Assembly: GCA_022605955.1 (NCBI GenBank)
Contig: JAKCOZ010000012.1
Coordinates: forward strand, 22,601,015-22,665,014
DNA: 64,000 nucleotides
Direction: 5' to 3'
DNA from: Rallus limicola
Lineage: Eukaryota > Chordata > Aves > Gruiformes > Rallidae
Part shown: piece by piece, positions 63,543-64,000 of the stretch
Layout: every line of letters starts with the position of its first letter
Position numbering within the stretch: the stretch's first letter is position 1
The notes under the pieces: model-generated
The model's database searches: none
The model's input: only the letters and a program-made list of their open reading frames with translations
What the model was told of the DNA's origin: nothing
Translations under genes and position numbers: made by a program

Positions 63543-64000
63543 CTGAAATGAGATAATTCACCCCTGTTAATTCAGAGCAACAAAAACACGTCAATTTCTT
63601 CCAGAAAATGGAATTCCTGGCTATCTCTAAATGAAACAAGGCCAGATTTCCCCTGAGATGGATCTAAAAAGAAACCAAGGGAATTTTTGCATTAAAAACG
63701 CTTTTCTGCTGGACTGATGATTTTTTTTTTTTTTTGGTATTATATTAAATGTGCTCATTTGCTGTTTGAGATTTTAAAACTTGCTGGATAAGCACACGCA
63801 AACAAGTAAAATAAAGCAATTAAGGTGATAGTTTTCCCCTCCTTTTCAGAGTTTTGCGTTTTGGGGACATGAACTTTAAGGAAAAATCCAGTGAGACTGA
63901 CATTTATGAAAAACATTCATAAGTTCACAGCAGTTTAGTAGTTTCTTCCCCAGGGCCAGACTGGACCGAAACAGCTGAGATACCCTGGTTTCATGCTCCC
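63543..64000 (-). other. FNDC3B: FNDC3B intron, partial (continues past the right edge)
   Basis: This holds the acceptor side of the intron upstream of window exon 1. It includes a 15-base T run at 63721-63735. No upstream FNDC3B exon is readable before the edge. Confidence 0.85.

Larger units (their letters stand above)
1..64000 (-). other. FNDC3B: FNDC3B gene, internal part (both ends outside the window)
   Basis: FNDC3B (FAD104) is an endoplasmic-reticulum-associated, C-terminally anchored protein with a proline-rich N-terminus and nine fibronectin type III domains. It is known for roles in adipocyte differentiation, bone and lung development, cell adhesion and migration, and it is amplified in some tumours. 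Seen here: 17 minus-strand exons that splice in frame to about 764 codons covering the linker and FnIII 1 to most of 7. FNDC3B rather than FNDC3A is indicated by motifs such as YITREDQYSKP, KLKDRQIDRQNRLNSPPSS, ISEYRLEWGEDEESL and VLNWEEPCNNG, which match my memory of mammalian FNDC3B. The mammalian protein is about 1,200 residues, so roughly the first 170 and the last 260 are encoded outside. Promoter, start codon, stop codon and 3' UTR are not in view. Confidence 0.97.

Overview
The window is a stretch of bird genomic DNA (vertebrate for certain, avian as the best inference) lying entirely inside one protein-coding gene, FNDC3B (fibronectin type III domain containing 3B, also called FAD104), which is transcribed from the minus strand. 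The bird assignment rests on compact introns, low repeat density, and interspersed repeats that are almost all 5'-truncated CR1 LINE copies ending in the usual 'TGATTCTATGA'-like 3' tail. The encoded protein follows mammalian FNDC3B, as I recall it, much more closely than its paralogue FNDC3A.

I resolved seventeen consecutive coding exons by reading the minus strand. In transcript order they run from 63261..63542 down to 4869..5149, about 2.29 kb of coding sequence or roughly 764 codons. All sixteen complete introns are GT-AG, and every exon length keeps the reading frame across its junctions. The first exon here encodes the basic linker after the proline-rich N-terminus. The next sixteen encode FnIII repeats 1 to 6 and most of repeat 7. 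The 5' exons (start codon, proline-rich N-terminus) lie beyond base 64000. The 3' exons (end of FnIII 7, FnIII 8 and 9, C-terminal membrane anchor, 3' UTR) lie before base 1. Neither the promoter nor the polyadenylation site of FNDC3B is in the window.

Layout by position: 1-4868 partial intron; 4869-18199 nine exons coding FnIII 4 (in part) to 7; 18200-32380 five exons coding FnIII 2 to 4; 32381-43874 FnIII 1 and the linker end; 43875-63260 one 19.4-kb intron; 63261-63542 the linker exon; then intron to the right edge. The introns hold eleven CR1-type fragments, a few simple repeats, two strong G-quadruplex-type runs and some single-copy tracts that look like conserved non-coding DNA.

No second gene is convincingly present. 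The items most worth checking are three. An exon-shaped, in-frame 198-nt segment with a membrane-like stretch lies at 45419..45616 in the large intron. A promoter-like module (two AP-1 sites, a TATA box, a perfect hairpin) lies on the plus strand at 51182..51288 and may be a solo LTR. A perfect four-run G-quadruplex motif lies on the sense strand at 12222..12242. I found no operons, CRISPR arrays, tRNAs or rRNAs.
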